Assembly (NCBI RefSeq): GCF_003286085.1
Contig: NW_020825289.1
Coordinates: forward strand, 22,160,001-22,224,000
Direction: 5' to 3'
Length of the DNA: 64,000 bases
Source: Drosophila persimilis
Taxonomy: Eukaryota; Arthropoda; Insecta; Diptera; Drosophilidae
Shown here: positions 35,030 to 46,387 of the stretch, one piece after another
Numbering within the stretch: position 1 is the first letter of the stretch
Layout: the number at the start of each line of letters is the position of its first letter
Notes under the pieces: generated by a model
The model's database searches: none
Seen by the model: only the letters and a program-made list of their open reading frames with translations
Told to the model about the DNA's origin: nothing
Program-made: the position numbers and the translations under genes

Positions 35030-37447
35030 CTAATTAATCTGCTTCCAGAAGCCGCCGCAATGGCAATGCAGCCACTTGTTGAACCAGGCCTTCAGAGCCG
35101 AAGTCTTGGCCACTTTGTTAGCATTGTTGACGAAGACGAAACCACAGCGGGCGCACCTTCTGATGGTGGTGGGATGGGCGCCGAGCTGAAGATTGCTGAC
35201 GCCATCTTTCACCGACTTGGCGAAGACCACATTCTCCACTTCCATGTCCTGCAGGCACTTCGGCTCTACAAGGGAGGTGAACATGAGATGACCCGACTTC
35301 ACTGCAGCAAATCCCTGGGCACTGAGCAGCGTGGTGGGATTGAACTTGTTTAGCTGAGGAATGAGAAGCTGCTTCGACAAAAGACTGCACTCGTCCAAGA
35401 GCATCTCGTCCGGCTCCGCGGGGTTCTGGGCCAGGCGCGTGAGCAGGCGGAACAGGATGACCAGCACGTCAATGTTGTCCATGGTCTTGGTGTAGACGGG
35501 CAGGCATTGTGTGTTCAGCAGGCCCCAGATGCGTATCATGACGAGCAACTCCCTTAGGCTGCTAATAGCGTTAATATCCCGGCTGATGTCATAGCTGGGA
35601 CGCTTCCCGGACAGCTTGCATTTCATCACCTCTTCAGGTAGCATGTTGAGCATGTTGAGCGCCAGATCGGTGACCCATTGAATCAGTTGCTGCAAGCTCT
35701 GCAGCATCACTGGTTCCACTGTGAAGTCCTTGGCATCCAGGTTTAGCATCACTGTGTCCACGTCTGGTATGGACTCGTTCAGCTTCGTCGTCAGATTATC
35801 GGCAGGTCCCTTGTCCTGGTAACCTAGGTCGGAGGGGCGCAGAAGACTCTTGAAAGTGGTGGATATGGCATGGAGGATGATTAGATTGTCAAACTCCTGC
35901 TGCTGCACACGACAGAGATTGCTCTTGAGGGCCAGGAAGTTGGCATAATAGTAGTTCTTCACATACGATGGCTGGCGCGAAAAGTTATCCGTCAGCTTCT
36001 CCACCAGGGGCTCCAGGTTCCCCAGGTTCAGGAGTAGTACATCACTGGCATCGCAGCCTGTGACAATGCAGTACTCCAGCAGGAGCAGTGCGGATCCACT
36101 CTGTTTCAGCAGTGGCGCTTGCATGGCATACAGCTGGGCGTGAGCATCGAAGATCAGGAGCATTTGACTGGTGGGAGTGAGGTCCCCGCTCACAAATTTC
36201 ACTCCACTGCCGTCGGTCACTTTATCGAACTGCGTGTGGTTCAGTTGCTTCAGAGAATTAGGCTCCAGGACCTGGACACTGTTATCCTGGAGTATCGCAT
36301 AGACCGGAGAGCATTCCGCCGTGGACGGCATGAGGCGTGAGAGGCAGATATCGGCAAGTGGAGCATTCAAATGGAGCTTTGCCACCTGCTCCCAACTCTC
36401 CGACTGCACGAATTCGTTGCCCTTATTGGAACCGCCTCCCTGGAGCAGGGCGTGGACACTCTGACGCCTGCGCGTGAGGGTCCACTGCTCCAGCAAACTG
36501 CCTCCCTCCGTACAGGAGTATGCTATGAAGATTACGTCGTCATTGGCCACCCGCGTCCACTTAAGGTGACTGATGAGCTTGCCCTCCAGCGGATTGAGGA
36601 ATATACTTGCCTGCGACTCGGACTTGATGGCCATGTGCTGCTCTAGGCCCAGGTCTCCTTCCATCATCAGGGAGATCTTGAAACACTGCACGAGCTGTTG
36701 CTGCCAGCCGCAACTGAAAGCTACACTGACAGCCCCCGATGGACTCGGGGCCATGCTGCAGTGCTCTATGAAGCTTCTGGAGATGCCAATGCTATGCATA
36801 ACGGGTGTTAGCTCAACAATCTCATTGCCGGCGCTCTCAGCACTGGAGAACTTTTGGAACAAGGGTAGGCTGAATGACCCCAGGAGGCCAGATGATGTCA
36901 GCAGAATGCAGCCTTCGCTGGCAACCCCGCCGAAGCCACTGAGCGTGGGACGCTGCTCCAGGCGCTCAAACTTCTCTGCGTAGTATGTGTGCTCCTTCTT
37001 CTGGGGATTGAACAGGACTCCCTTGCCGTTGTGGAAGAACTTGGCCTCTATGATGTCCTCGCTGGGGACGTTGGCATGGTATTGCAGAAGCCAGATGTTG
37101 ATGGACTGATTCTTGGGCTGCCAAATCTCGACGCGTCCGCCGACATAGCCGAGCAGCAGTTTCTCCCCGTTGGCACTCCACTCGAGCACATTGATCAGCG
37201 ACTTCGAGGAGCAAACCTTGTAGTACTCCCACGGCGTCACAATGTCGCAGACATACACATGACTGTTGCTGGCCCCCACAGCCACCCCAGCACTGTTGCT
37301 GTCCCCGGGGCCATGGGAAACAATGGCGCTTTGGAGCGAGCTGAACGCGATAATGTTGCGGGCCGAGACAGAGCATAGCACCACTTTTTGGGGAAACACG
37401 CTGTCCTTGCCGAACTCCTTGCTCTCCACTTTGTAGAGAATCGTCAT
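35030..37447 (-). CDS. MED16: Mediator complex subunit 16
   Basis: A single exon of 806 codons, 805 residues, with ATG at 37447 (MTILYKVESKEFGKD). It matches my memory of D. melanogaster MED16. The N-terminal half is a WD40-type beta-propeller (NVLEWSANGEKLLLGYVGG), the C-terminal half alpha-helical, and the end carries a Cys/His cluster (CARCGFVFV ... WLHCHCGGFWK) that may bind zinc. MED16 sits in the Mediator tail, where transcription factors contact the complex to recruit RNA polymerase II in the nucleus; in flies it is known from immune and stress gene activation. It has no introns, unlike its neighbours. Its 5' end faces the 3' end of the BTB gene about 0.7 kb away on the same strand. 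Confidence 0.92.
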   Translation of the reverse strand: MTILYKVESKEFGKDSVFPQKVVLCSVSARNIIAFSSLQSAIVSHGPGDSNSAGVAVGASNSHVYVCDIVTPWEYYKVCSSKSLINVLEWSANGEKLLLGYVGGRVEIWQPKNQSINIWLLQYHANVPSEDIIEAKFFHNGKGVLFNPQKKEHTYYAEKFERLEQRPTLSGFGGVASEGCILLTSSGLLGSFSLPLFQKFSSAESAGNEIVELTPVMHSIGISRSFIEHCSMAPSPSGAVSVAFSCGWQQQLVQCFKISLMMEGDLGLEQHMAIKSESQASIFLNPLEGKLISHLKWTRVANDDVIFIAYSCTEGGSLLEQWTLTRRRQSVHALLQGGGSNKGNEFVQSESWEQVAKLHLNAPLADICLSRLMPSTAECSPVYAILQDNSVQVLEPNSLKQLNHTQFDKVTDGSGVKFVSGDLTPTSQMLLIFDAHAQLYAMQAPLLKQSGSALLLLEYCIVTGCDASDVLLLNLGNLEPLVEKLTDNFSRQPSYVKNYYYANFLALKSNLCRVQQQEFDNLIILHAISTTFKSLLRPSDLGYQDKGPADNLTTKLNESIPDVDTVMLNLDAKDFTVEPVMLQSLQQLIQWVTDLALNMLNMLPEEVMKCKLSGKRPSYDISRDINAISSLRELLVMIRIWGLLNTQCLPVYTKTMDNIDVLVILFRLLTRLAQNPAEPDEMLLDECSLLSKQLLIPQLNKFNPTTLLSAQGFAAVKSGHLMFTSLVEPKCLQDMEVENVVFAKSVKDGVSNLQLGAHPTTIRRCARCGFVFVNNANKVAKTSALKAWFNKWLHCHCGGFWKQIN

Positions 37448-38176
37448 TTTTCAGCGTAAACAAAACAATACGGCAAAAGCATAGAGGTGGACAGGCCGCC
37501 CTGTCAGTGACGCTGTAAATATCGAAACTAATCCGATGGTTGTATTCCACTAGACTTATCCACGCCAAGACAAGACAAGTCGAGTCTGAAAAAAAGATAT
37601 ACCGATAAATTTTGTTATGCTCCTGAGATTGGAGCAACATCCTTGATTTGGTAGACTCCTTATCAAGGACCAAGGATACTTTCTGCAGTCATATGTATCC
37701 TATTTTCTCCGTTATTTGTGGGGTCGTTCCATTGGTTCCTGTAATTGGAAGAATATCCTTTATCCTTTGTTAAACTCAAGCAAGCCCAACCGGTCGTATA
37801 TATCCGATGCTCTGCAAGCATGATTTTTCATCAAAACTTAGCTTAGTATAAATGACTAAACAAGAGGAAAACATTGGTATCTATGGTATGGTTAGTGGTT
37901 AGTGCTAGAACGTAGGGAATATCGGTAAAGCACACATCGTATAATCACATCACTACATCCCATCGATATCTTTCAGCGTTTTTTTTTTAAATTATCTATT
38001 TCATGAAGTAATTGGTACTTAATTAACAATAATTACAGTCAAATGAAGAAATCGGCACAGAACAGCACAGCACAGCTTATCGGATTTAGTTTGACAACAG
38101 CAGCAGCATCCAAACAAAAGCCGCAGAGCAAACCGGCTTTGTTGTTATCGTTGAATCTGTTTGGAGTGTTTTCCAA
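37448..38176. other. MED16 upstream region
   Basis: Promoter-side DNA of MED16 and the 3' flank of the BTB gene. A CATCGATA word near 37963 resembles a DRE. No further gene. Confidence 0.5.
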
Positions 38177-38182
38177 AGTTTA
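38177..38182 (-). terminator. Poly(A) signal of the BTB-BACK-PHR gene
   Basis: AATAAA on the minus strand, 75 bp past the stop codon. Confidence 0.6.
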
Positions 38183-38256
38183 TTGAACTCCAACACAGCG
38201 TACATTAACTTACGGCAATAAATATGTACACAATTAAGATTAAGCCTAACTAAAAC

Positions 38257-39528
38257 CTACACCAGGTTGGCGTACCGCAGGCCCTTGACCAAACTGCCGA
38301 TGAAACTGTCGCTGTCGATGAAGCGAATGCCATCGGCGATACAGGACTGCAGGCTGCAAGGATATTCTGCACCGTATGCGCTTCCGTCCCAGCGTATTTG
38401 CAGTTCGTAGGACAGCTCCGGGGTGAGTACACACGCCTCCTCGCGGCGCCATCTTAGGTGCAAGTCGCAGTTATATTTTGTGCTCTGATTTTGAATGACA
38501 TGACTCCACACGGGATTGGTGGGCGCGTCCTCGCCGTCCGCCGGCAACTCGCAAAGGTCCAGCCGCAGGGACTCGCGATATTCCAGAGGCAGCTGAACGT
38601 GGCCAAAGGTGCTGGTCAGGTTGGGGGGCAGGCGGCTGTTCAGAACCACTCCCATGAGAGAGATGAAGCGAGGGCTCTTCAGGCGGAGACGCCACACGGG
38701 AGACTCTGCATCTACGGTAAACGGCCGGCAGGCCTTGTAGTAGCAGCGCTCTACTGAGACAATTGGAGCCGGAGCAGGAGATTGCACTTCATCAGAAGCA
38801 TTCACGGGCCACGAGTTTGCCTCTGGCCCCAGGCCGTGAACAACCAAGCCCGCATCGCTAGGACCAAGGCCCAGTTGCTCACACTCCTGCTGGGTCCACT
38901 CGTAGACATACCAAATGAGTAGCTTGTGCGGCTCTTTGCAGGCGGCTATGATCGTTTTGACGCACTCCTTAGACACGTGGACATAGTGCTCCTTCAGATG
39001 GGTCATGTACTGGGCATTGCTCACGCAGCAGCGCATGAAGAAGGTCATGCAGACCTCCAGCAGACTATCCAGTCCCATGCACACACTCAGCTCCAGAGCC
39101 GGCAGAATGTTGGAGAAGCGCAGCTTCCTGGTGATGGCCACCAGGGAGTCGGCTATCAGCTGGTCCAGCAGATACTTCTCTGCCGCATAGTACAGCTCAA
39201 TGCAGGCTACCAGCTCCAGGTTGTTGTAGTCCACGCTGCCCGTGTAAATGTAGTCGACCAGGACTTTGAAAATGGCCGCACTAATGTCGTGTATCTCGAT
39301 CTCGGGCTCATTCTCATGCATTGGTCCGAAAAACATGGCCTCAAACACGGGACTGGCGGCACTCAGGATCAGTTTGTGGCACTTAAGCTGCTCCTCGCAC
39401 ACGTGGAAAACGCAGTCCGTGTATTTCTCCCCGTGCAAAAGCTCGGCATAGCGACGCCCCAGCAGGTTGCCCACGCTAGCCTGCTCCTTGTGATGGGTCT
39501 CGGCCAGTTCCACAGCAGAGCTGCTCAT
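38257..39528 (-). CDS. BTB-BACK-PHR domain protein (BTBD2/3/6-like)
   Basis: The open frame from ATG 39528 to TAG 38257 gives 423 residues. The BTB/POZ fold is at about 20-125 (YTDCVFHVCEEQLKCHKLIL, SPVFEAMFFG, IYTGSVDYNNLE), followed by BACK (LELVACIELYYAAEKYLLDQ onward), and a C-terminal PHR-like domain (PFTVDAESPVWRLRLKSPRF onward). By family these proteins are cullin-3 ubiquitin ligase adaptors. The frame is open further upstream to about 39624 with a hydrophobic stretch, but CTTTCAG directly before ATG 39528 is a good splice acceptor, so I take the upstream part as intron. A 5' UTR exon probably starts at the promoter near 41218. The fly gene name is not certain to me. Confidence 0.85.
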   Translation of the reverse strand: MSSSAVELAETHHKEQASVGNLLGRRYAELLHGEKYTDCVFHVCEEQLKCHKLILSAASPVFEAMFFGPMHENEPEIEIHDISAAIFKVLVDYIYTGSVDYNNLELVACIELYYAAEKYLLDQLIADSLVAITRKLRFSNILPALELSVCMGLDSLLEVCMTFFMRCCVSNAQYMTHLKEHYVHVSKECVKTIIAACKEPHKLLIWYVYEWTQQECEQLGLGPSDAGLVVHGLGPEANSWPVNASDEVQSPAPAPIVSVERCYYKACRPFTVDAESPVWRLRLKSPRFISLMGVVLNSRLPPNLTSTFGHVQLPLEYRESLRLDLCELPADGEDAPTNPVWSHVIQNQSTKYNCDLHLRWRREEACVLTPELSYELQIRWDGSAYGAEYPCSLQSCIADGIRFIDSDSFIGSLVKGLRYANLV

Positions 39529-41186
39529 CTGAAAGAGGAGAAAGGCCATAAATATGGAAAAAAAGAGATAGGGAACTGAACCGGTTGCCAATTTGCCCGT
39601 GCCCGTGCCCGGCCGGGCCATCAATCATGCTTTAGATAATAGAAACTATTTCGGGTCGGGCGAATAGAAAGCAAGAAGCGGCGAAAAATCGTCAAGAGCA
39701 GACGAAAAAAATAAATATTAACACGTTGAATTTTGTTTGCGGGCAGTTAACCGATCAGGCAACCGAATGTCTGCCGAGAGAACTGTTCTGATATGATAGT
39801 TTTTTAAGAGGGCATATGCCATAAACAGATCTGATTTGATAAGAAAGCCCCCACGTTAGACTGCCTTGCCTCTGTAAAGTCAAGAGCATTCCCCAACCGT
39901 ACACCGCACAAGTGCTCGTATTGTAACAGCGTGACGCAATTTGCATGGAATAATATCAATTGAATCAATTGGCTAAAGCTGCCTTAGATTTCCTTAGTCA
40001 TTGCCAAGAACGTGCTGGTCATAAGCAAGCAAATATATACACACACGGTTATGCACAGACGTATGTACATATGTATGTTCTGGCAGACGTATTCCGTTTA
40101 TCAATAAGCCAGAATATTACTACGAAGTGTCGGTCTGTCGACCAGTTATTCACATCTAATGCCGGCTCGAATTCGCTCTGTCATGAGGAGGGGAGGGGCT
40201 TTCGTTTGCCTATTTATATTTAAGTGTTTTTGCGGATGGGTGTAATACATAACCGGTTTAAAGTGTTTTTCTACAGATTTTAGTTGTCGGTTTGCGGCAT
40301 AGGCTATGGTGACTTCTATGGGGACTATCGGTACATAGCGTGAATCCTGTCCAAAGTACTTTCGGAAGTGCAATTCAGTGGAATGAATGAAGGTATATGT
40401 ATAGCGTATGGCATGGAAAGTATAGTCCCTGCTAAAGCCATATACAACTGAGCTGATGGACTCTGTCCAAGGGTTGTAGCGCGTACATAGAACCCATATG
40501 TAAAATGCGGGCTCGGCTCCACCGAGAAGCTGATCATCGCATCGATTTTGAGCATTTGGTTGGTATTCCTGAATCGAACTGTAGCGACTTTTTACCTTCC
40601 CTTCCCCCGGAGTCAATCAATTATCTCGTGATCTCTAATATTGCTGCGCAGATTGTTTACTTTCCTCTGAATCGCAATATTCAAAGTTGCATAAAATTCA
40701 CCTTCGAGAGGTGAAGGGCTCACAGATTTGTGGTACGGCCTTAGATCAAATTATTTATGATGTGTATTTTGGTAATTTTTCAAAAACAAAATTGGATTAT
40801 TTAAGTGGATATTTTTCCAAGAAGAACACACCTCTTTTTGGCACTGTGACAAATTCTTTTCAAACAAAAGCGATCACTTGCGAAACTATATAGTAGGTAT
40901 GTACTATATGTGGTGTTTTATATAGTGTAGAAATTCGATTTGATCGAAAAGTTCACGAAAATATAAGTGAATTTCACGCGAACTTTTAGGCGAGACTAAT
41001 TGGGCGACAATTTGTTCGTCGTTTTTCTGCTCTGGCAGCCGAGGTGTGGAGTCGGCTGAACTTGACCGATATCGCGGACTTCATATGCTGATCTGATCGC
41101 CAAACCAAAACAGACGCCACCAGCTGTTCGGCGCAGAGAACGAGGCTGACCGACGAACGAGAAACGAGAATGGAACTGAAAACTGT
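39529..41186. other. Probable 5' intron of the BTB gene
   Basis: Between the acceptor at 39529 and the promoter at 41218 (both minus strand). It holds TACATATG-type tracts near 40060 and some long but uncompelling open frames (40146-40616). No gene I trust. Confidence 0.45.
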
Positions 41187-41220
41187 GAACCGTTGAGCGC
41201 AACGCGCCACCTTCAACTGA
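41186..41220 (-). promoter_or_regulatory. Inr-MTE-DPE core promoter, minus strand
   Basis: On the minus strand TCAGTT has its A at 41218. At +24 to +29 the MTE core CAACGG is present, and at +28 to +32 GGTTC matches the DPE consensus RGWYV at the required spacing. No TATA box is seen. It most likely starts the BTB-BACK-PHR transcript. Confidence 0.6.
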
Positions 41221-41989
41221 TCCGATGGACAGCCAGGTAGAGGTAGAGGTGTGGTATCAAAGCGATCGTTGGCGTCCGATCTCCGGCCGCTCTCACACGC
41301 TCTCGATCATGCCTCTCTCTATATCTCTCAATTTTCTCAGTTCTTCGCCACTCTGCCGCTAGTTGGGGCCGTTCTGGAAGTACCCAAAAGGGTTTCTTTC
41401 GAACTTTTTCGAGCTCTGGCGATCCCATTGTTTTCTGGGAGGCTTACTCCCACTTTTCTGATTCTTTGCCCTAACAGAATAGATCCTGTTGTACCATAGG
41501 GCAGGACGCTGCTTGCTTACAGACATTACTACAAGGAGTTGACGCTCCCGATGCTCGTCTGGCACTATCTTCATGATGATGATGAGATTAGGCCTTCGTT
41601 GAGATTACAAATTAAGCACCTGGCAGCGACTTCCAACCTTGAACCTTAAAATTGCCTCTTCTTCAGTTCAGCCAGAGAGAAGCTGGTCGAGAAGTCGCCG
41701 CCTAGCCACAGCCACACCAAAGCAAAGCTATTTCTGTAAACCCAACCATCTTGAATACTCTTCCCTTTGGAGTGTGAGGTGTGGGGTACATGGTTTATCT
41801 GATCTTTGATGAAATACAAATGCTTATCTAATCGCTTATAATCGTAGTTTATTTTAAATGCTTTCTTTTTTTAGAAGTGAGGTGCGCAGTCGTTTATGCG
41901 AGCGCAACCTTGATTAAATTATGAAAATTTTAATAGATTTTTTTACACCTGGTCACTACAGAGTATGCTAGTTTCGGTGCTGGGTTTAG
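41221..41989. other. Divergent intergenic region before the DIPK2-like gene
   Basis: Short open frames and CT-rich stretches. The DIPK2-like transcript should begin in the right part; I see no clear core promoter motif. Confidence 0.45.
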
Positions 41990-43340
41990 ATGGCTCCCAA
42001 CGGTTGGTTCTTCAGTGCCGCGCCGTCTTGGGGCAGATGCTTTGGCTCAGACCTTAGCTGTGCCTTTAAGTTTGGCATTGGGCTGAGGAAACAGGTAATG
42101 GTGTGGACCCTGGAGGGAGGCTGGGCCCGGACGCACATTCATCGAACACACATACACACACAAGCAGACACTGTTCACACACACACTTACTCACGCACGT
42201 GTGGCTTCTTTTATTGTTTGCCAAGCCTCCTCATGCAGCTTTCTTCTTCCCCTCTTTCTCAAACTTCTTTTGCAGCCCCTTGGCATGCACCTGTCGCCCG
42301 GACATCTCAGAATCGTGCTCATTCTGGCTCTGCTGCAGGACCTGCAGGTAAAACCACAGAAGGACATATTTAGGGCACATCTCGAGCGGGATCTACAACT
42401 TTGTCCGGCCTGCTTTGCCGGACAGCGCTGGCAATGCGAGGAAATCTTTGAGGCCATTGCAGAGCCCTCGGATTGGAGCAAGCTTCTTAAAGGAATCGCT
42501 CTGCTGATCGATCGTCGGGAGATATATTTCCTGCAATTGAATGAGCGTCATCAGGCAGCACAGTTGGTGGCCAAAAGAGATGCCATTGGGGGGCACTCTT
42601 ACCGCAATATGGGCATCTTGCGAGAAGCATTTCTTGAGATGGAGGAGCGTCCCGGTGGATTCCAGTTATGTCGTAGCGGATTCAGGACTCCCCGTTTTGT
42701 TAGTTACTTGGAGCAGCGCGGTCATGAGGCTGCCACCATTTGGTACTACATGATGCACAGCATTACACCATTGCTGATGCAGGAACTGTTTTTGCGTGGC
42801 TTTCCAGTGCCTCGGAGCTACGCTGCCTGTGGCCTTACCCATTTCCAAGCCTATGCCGGACGCACCCTGGTACACTACGCCACTGCTGGCGAGAATCTGC
42901 GCCTGGAAATGGCCCGACAACTGCTCCAGCTGTCTCTGAAGCTCACATTTGGCTTTGCGGACTTTCGCATCTTTCTAACCGATTTTACGGCAGACAATCT
43001 GGCCTTTGACGAGGCCAGCCAGAGTGTGATCCTCATCGACCTGGACTCTGTTGTCCTAGTGGATGCGGCGGTCCCCTTGGGCGACGCCCAGAAGTACGAG
43101 CCCTTGCCTGGCGATGGATTCACTTTCGATGTGAAGTCCTTTTGCGGTGGCCAGCAGCTGGACGCGAATGTCTATCAGGCTTGTCTCCTGCTGAAAGACT
43201 TCCTGCTGCGAGATCTGGCCAACGGAAGGCTGGAGATGCTGCTGGAACAATGTGTGCGTTGCGACGACGCGACATGTGATATGCGCTTCCAGCAAGCATA
43301 CGACTTGATCAAGCTGCTTGGCGAGCTGCTGGGCAGCTAG
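41990..43340 (+). CDS. DIPK2-like divergent protein kinase (FAM69/DIA1 clan)
   Basis: Exon 41990-42094 and exon 42276-43340 join in phase 0 to 389 residues. A hydrophobic stretch (LRIVLILALLQDL, about 45-57) should be a signal anchor; alternatively translation starts at MHLSPGH in exon 2, giving a cleavable signal peptide. The kinase-like core shows FLTDFTADNLAFD (catalytic-loop equivalent) and VILIDLDSVVLVD (the place of DFG), the pattern of human DIPK2A/2B. Cys residues are scattered (LCPACFAGQRWQCEE), as in this secretory family. By family it acts in the ER/Golgi or is secreted; kinase activity is unproven. It is convergent with FBXO42. The poly(A) signal is at 43460. I do not know the fly symbol. 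Confidence 0.8.
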
Positions 43341-43459
43341 GACTTTGGACGAAGGACAAGATGAAGTCGGGCTAAGGTAACATATTGAGGATACTTTAAT
43401 TTAAGTAGGTAACCATGTTTAATCATACAACTCATCCATTACACTCAATATATGGTCTC

Positions 43460-43465
43460 AATAAA
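43460..43465 (+). terminator. Poly(A) signal of the DIPK2-like gene
   Basis: AATAAA 120 bp past the stop. It lies 150 bp beyond the convergent FBXO42 stop, so the two 3' UTRs are close to or overlap each other. Confidence 0.6.
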
Positions 43466-43613
43466 CTTCGCCCGAACTTCTTTGAAGGAGTTTGGTGTGG
43501 CAGCAGCATTGGCTGTTACCTATAACTTAGGTTTAGGTCAGGAGGGGAGGACATAGACATAGACATAGCTATCGTGTCTGCTGTAGTATGGCTGGCCGGG
43601 CCCCGGTCCGAGC

Positions 43614-45785
43614 TTAAATAATATCACGGGGAAAACTCAGAAAGTGTATGGAATTGGACACGTGGTGTGTGATGTCTGTGAGGGTCTCCTTGTGGACGCC
43701 ACCGAACAGGATCAGCTCGCCATTGCCGGCAATGAGGCTAGACAGGATGAGGCGGTCGGGGGCTCCCCGGAGAACACCAAAGTTCTTGTATTCCACCCAG
43801 TCTAGGGCGGGTTCGCTGCTGCTGAGTATGCCTGAGATGTCGCAAACGAAGAGGGATTGTACATTGCAGCGCAGTCGCTTGGGTGAGGGGGCACGCAACG
43901 GCTGCGGCTCCACCTGGGCGGCTGCGGGTGCACTTCGCCGCGAGTTGCGTATGGCGTTCATCTTCTCCTCCATGCGTCGGATGCGTTCATTGTGGTCTCG
44001 CGAAGCGCTGCGTGACCGTGTCGGCACGTTGAAGGCGGCCATACGGAAGGGATCCTGTGCGGAAATTGTGCATTAAGTTTCGGATGTTCCAAATAGTGTC
44101 GTATTTGTGCACTTACCTCGTACATTTCATCAAATCGTTTGGGTAATCTAGGCTCATTGTCCCGGCATCGCAGGGCCAGATTGCGCTGAAGACGCTGGGC
44201 TGCATCCACATCCCCATCGGCTGCGGCCAGGGAGGGGGGTCGTACTGGCGGTGAGGGTGGGGAAGGAGCTGCGGCGGCGGCAGCCGGAGCTGGAGGAGCA
44301 TGCAAATCACTCAAACGTCCGGATCGTGGCTGATAACTATTGTTGTTGTTGTTGTTTACATTATTGTTGTGCATGAACTGCTGCGCCTGCTGCATATGTT
44401 GGTTGAGAATGGCCCGTCGATTGGCCAAATACTGTTCTTGCGGAGCCAGAGCCCCGCCCGCTCCTCCTCCTGCTCCAATGCGATTTACTCGATTTTGACC
44501 CAAGCCGCCTCCCAAGCCTCCAGCCAGCCGGCGCTCCGGCATTAGGATTCGTTGGCCCCGCTGCGGCATGTTTTGGTGAGGATTGGGGGGCGGCGGGCCA
44601 CGTCCACCGACCACAGGAACTCGACTCTGCTTCATCATTTGAAAGTCTTGGGGCATGTTGGGCGACGGTCCCACCACTACGAGGTAGTTGTTAACCTTGC
44701 AGCCAGGATTGCACCACATGTGGACGGCCCCGAATCGCTTGTTGCGCACGGTCAGCGTTTTCCAAGACCACACATCTCTAGTCATGTCCAGCAGCCAGGC
44801 ATCCGTGTAGACCCGATTGGCTCCGCCACAGCCGCCCACGACAAGGAGGTGATTCTTGCCCAACTCGATCTGGATTTGTCCATACCTCGCACTGGGCCGC
44901 GTATTGCCCACGAACAGCGGCTGCCACCAGCGCTGCTCGGGCAAGTCCAGAACCCAAGTGTCGTTGGAGTTGATGTTTACATCGTCCGTGATCTGATAGC
45001 CACCGAACACAACCATGCGGTCGCCATGCACCGTGGCCGAGTGGCCAGCCATGGGCGGCGGACAGGGCATAGTGTTCCTCAAAAGCCAGCGATTCTTTCC
45101 TAGATCGTAGTAGTGCAACTCATCGAACAGGCACCACGGCTGATACGGCGGATGCAGCGAGGGATAACGCCAGCCGCCAAAGAGCACGAGTTGATCCTTC
45201 CAGGCCACCATGGAGGCACTGCCCTTGGGCGAGGGATACGTGCCCGTTGCTACAGGCCTTGCCCAGCGCATGTGAGTCAGATCAAAGCGCCAAAGATCGT
45301 TAAAGGTGGTGTCCGAAGTGGATCCGCCGCCGAAAACATACATGGAGTTGCGCTGGCGCACCGCCGAGTGGGCAAACCGTCCAGCGATAAAGGCTACGGG
45401 TGAGGTACTCGCGGCGGCGGCCGTTTGTGGCGAGAAAACCTCCCAACGCAGTCGAAAGTCGGTCAGGCCTTTCTCGAGGTTGAACTTCGAGCGGCGCACG
45501 AGATCTGGGGATCAATAGGGGGAAGAATAGGTGAGGCTAGAGAAGCTCTTTATCGATCGCAGCCACACTGCGTGCATACTCACTCTTTACAATGCCATGC
45601 CAGCGCTTGCACACGATGCTGCAGTGCTCCAGATCCCCATAGGGTGGTAGGTAGGTGAAGATGAACTCGAGAATCTCGTCAGGCAGCACATTCAGACTGG
45701 CGTAGCACAGTGGCGATGACGAGGGAGGGGAGCTCATGTCACAGTTGTGATTCTCGCTGTCGACCTTGTGATTGCACGTGTCCAT
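43614..45785 (-). CDS. Fbxo42: FBXO42 (F-box and Kelch repeat protein)
   Basis: Minus-strand exons 45785-45584, 45504-44117 and 44054-43614 join in phase to 676 residues. The F-box is at 34-66 (LPDEILEFIFTYLPPYGDLE). Kelch repeats follow (FAHSAVRQRNSMYVFGGGS, LVLFGGWRYPS, MVVFGGYQI, LLVVGGCGG), then a long Gly/Pro/Asn/Ala-rich disordered stretch and a conserved C-terminal piece ending HFLSFPRDII. By family FBXO42 is an SCF substrate receptor (human FBXO42/JFK targets p53 and others). The frame is open upstream of 45785 for 22 codons to an acceptor-like TTCTAG, so a longer N-terminus is possible. The likely promoter, with Motif 1, is at 46234-46243. Confidence 0.92.
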
Positions 45786-45898
45786 CGTGGGTCCTGTCCT
45801 GTCCTTGATGTCCTTCTTCGTACTGTGTCCTTCACCTTCAGATGCTGCGCGACTAGAACAGCAAATGGGGATTGGAAGAGTATGTGGAGTCTACATTA

Positions 45899-46139
45899 GC
45901 TACATAATGGAAGGAAAAAGAGGGTATGGACAAGAGGCAAAACGGCCCAGAAAAGCAACGCATGCAAGGTAAAAGCCACCCTTTTTGCCCAATATACCTT
46001 GAAGATAAAAAGCTGATTGTCCTCACACGCCAGGTGAGGTTCGTACGAACCTTGCAATTTTCCTTGACTCTTTGTGCCTGTTGTCCATACCCTTTTCTGT
46101 AGCCCATTCAAAAAAACGACTTGCTTTTTCGTCGCAGGA
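45899..46139. repeat. Copy B of the dispersed 240-260 bp repeat
   Basis: Its minus strand matches 27957-28218 at both ends in the same order. It lies in the FBXO42 5' leader or intron region. A minus-strand frame here is open for about 50 codons (ATEKGMDNRHKE part) and resembles the copy A frame (ATEWGMDNRQK), but most codon changes alter the residue, so coding is doubtful. Confidence 0.55.
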
Positions 46140-46233
46140 TCGGGCACGCCATTTTGTTGGTATTTTATTCTGTAAATATCTTATTACTTTCACGATTTAC
46201 GCACCTGAATTTTCATTCTAGGATTGTTGATAT

Positions 46234-46243
46234 CAGTGTGACC
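46234..46243 (-). promoter_or_regulatory. Motif 1 (M1BP site) GGTCACACTG
   Basis: A perfect Motif 1 core on the minus strand, the orientation of FBXO42. Motif 1 normally lies close to start sites of housekeeping genes, so FBXO42 probably starts near 46200-46230. It directly abuts ATACCG repeat copy 2. Confidence 0.65.
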
Positions 46244-46326
46244 GACCGTCAGAAACATACCGAAACATACCGTCTCATTTAAAAAATATACCGTAAATAT
46301 ACTGACGAATTCAAGTTCTATGTTAC
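46243..46326. repeat. ATATACCG promoter-proximal repeat, copy 2
   Basis: 84 bp, 75 positions identical to 34233-34316. It lies between the divergent FBXO42 and PUS3 genes, 60-145 bp before the PUS3 start. A CACGTG E-box follows near 46351. Confidence 0.75.
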
Positions 46327-46387
46327 ATATTCCTCCCAATCGCCAAATCGCACGTGCCGTTTTGTTTACTTTTTACTTACGGACAAC

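Noticed and set aside
39529..39624. N-terminal hydrophobic extension of the BTB protein (signal anchor)
   Set aside because: CTTTCAG stands directly before the ATG at 39528 and the stretch is pyrimidine-rich, so it reads better as an intron end; a signal anchor on a BTB adaptor is also unlikely.
40146..40616. 156-codon open frame on the minus strand
   Set aside because: It begins without an ATG, has no recognised domain, and frames of this length are expected a few times by chance in 64 kb.
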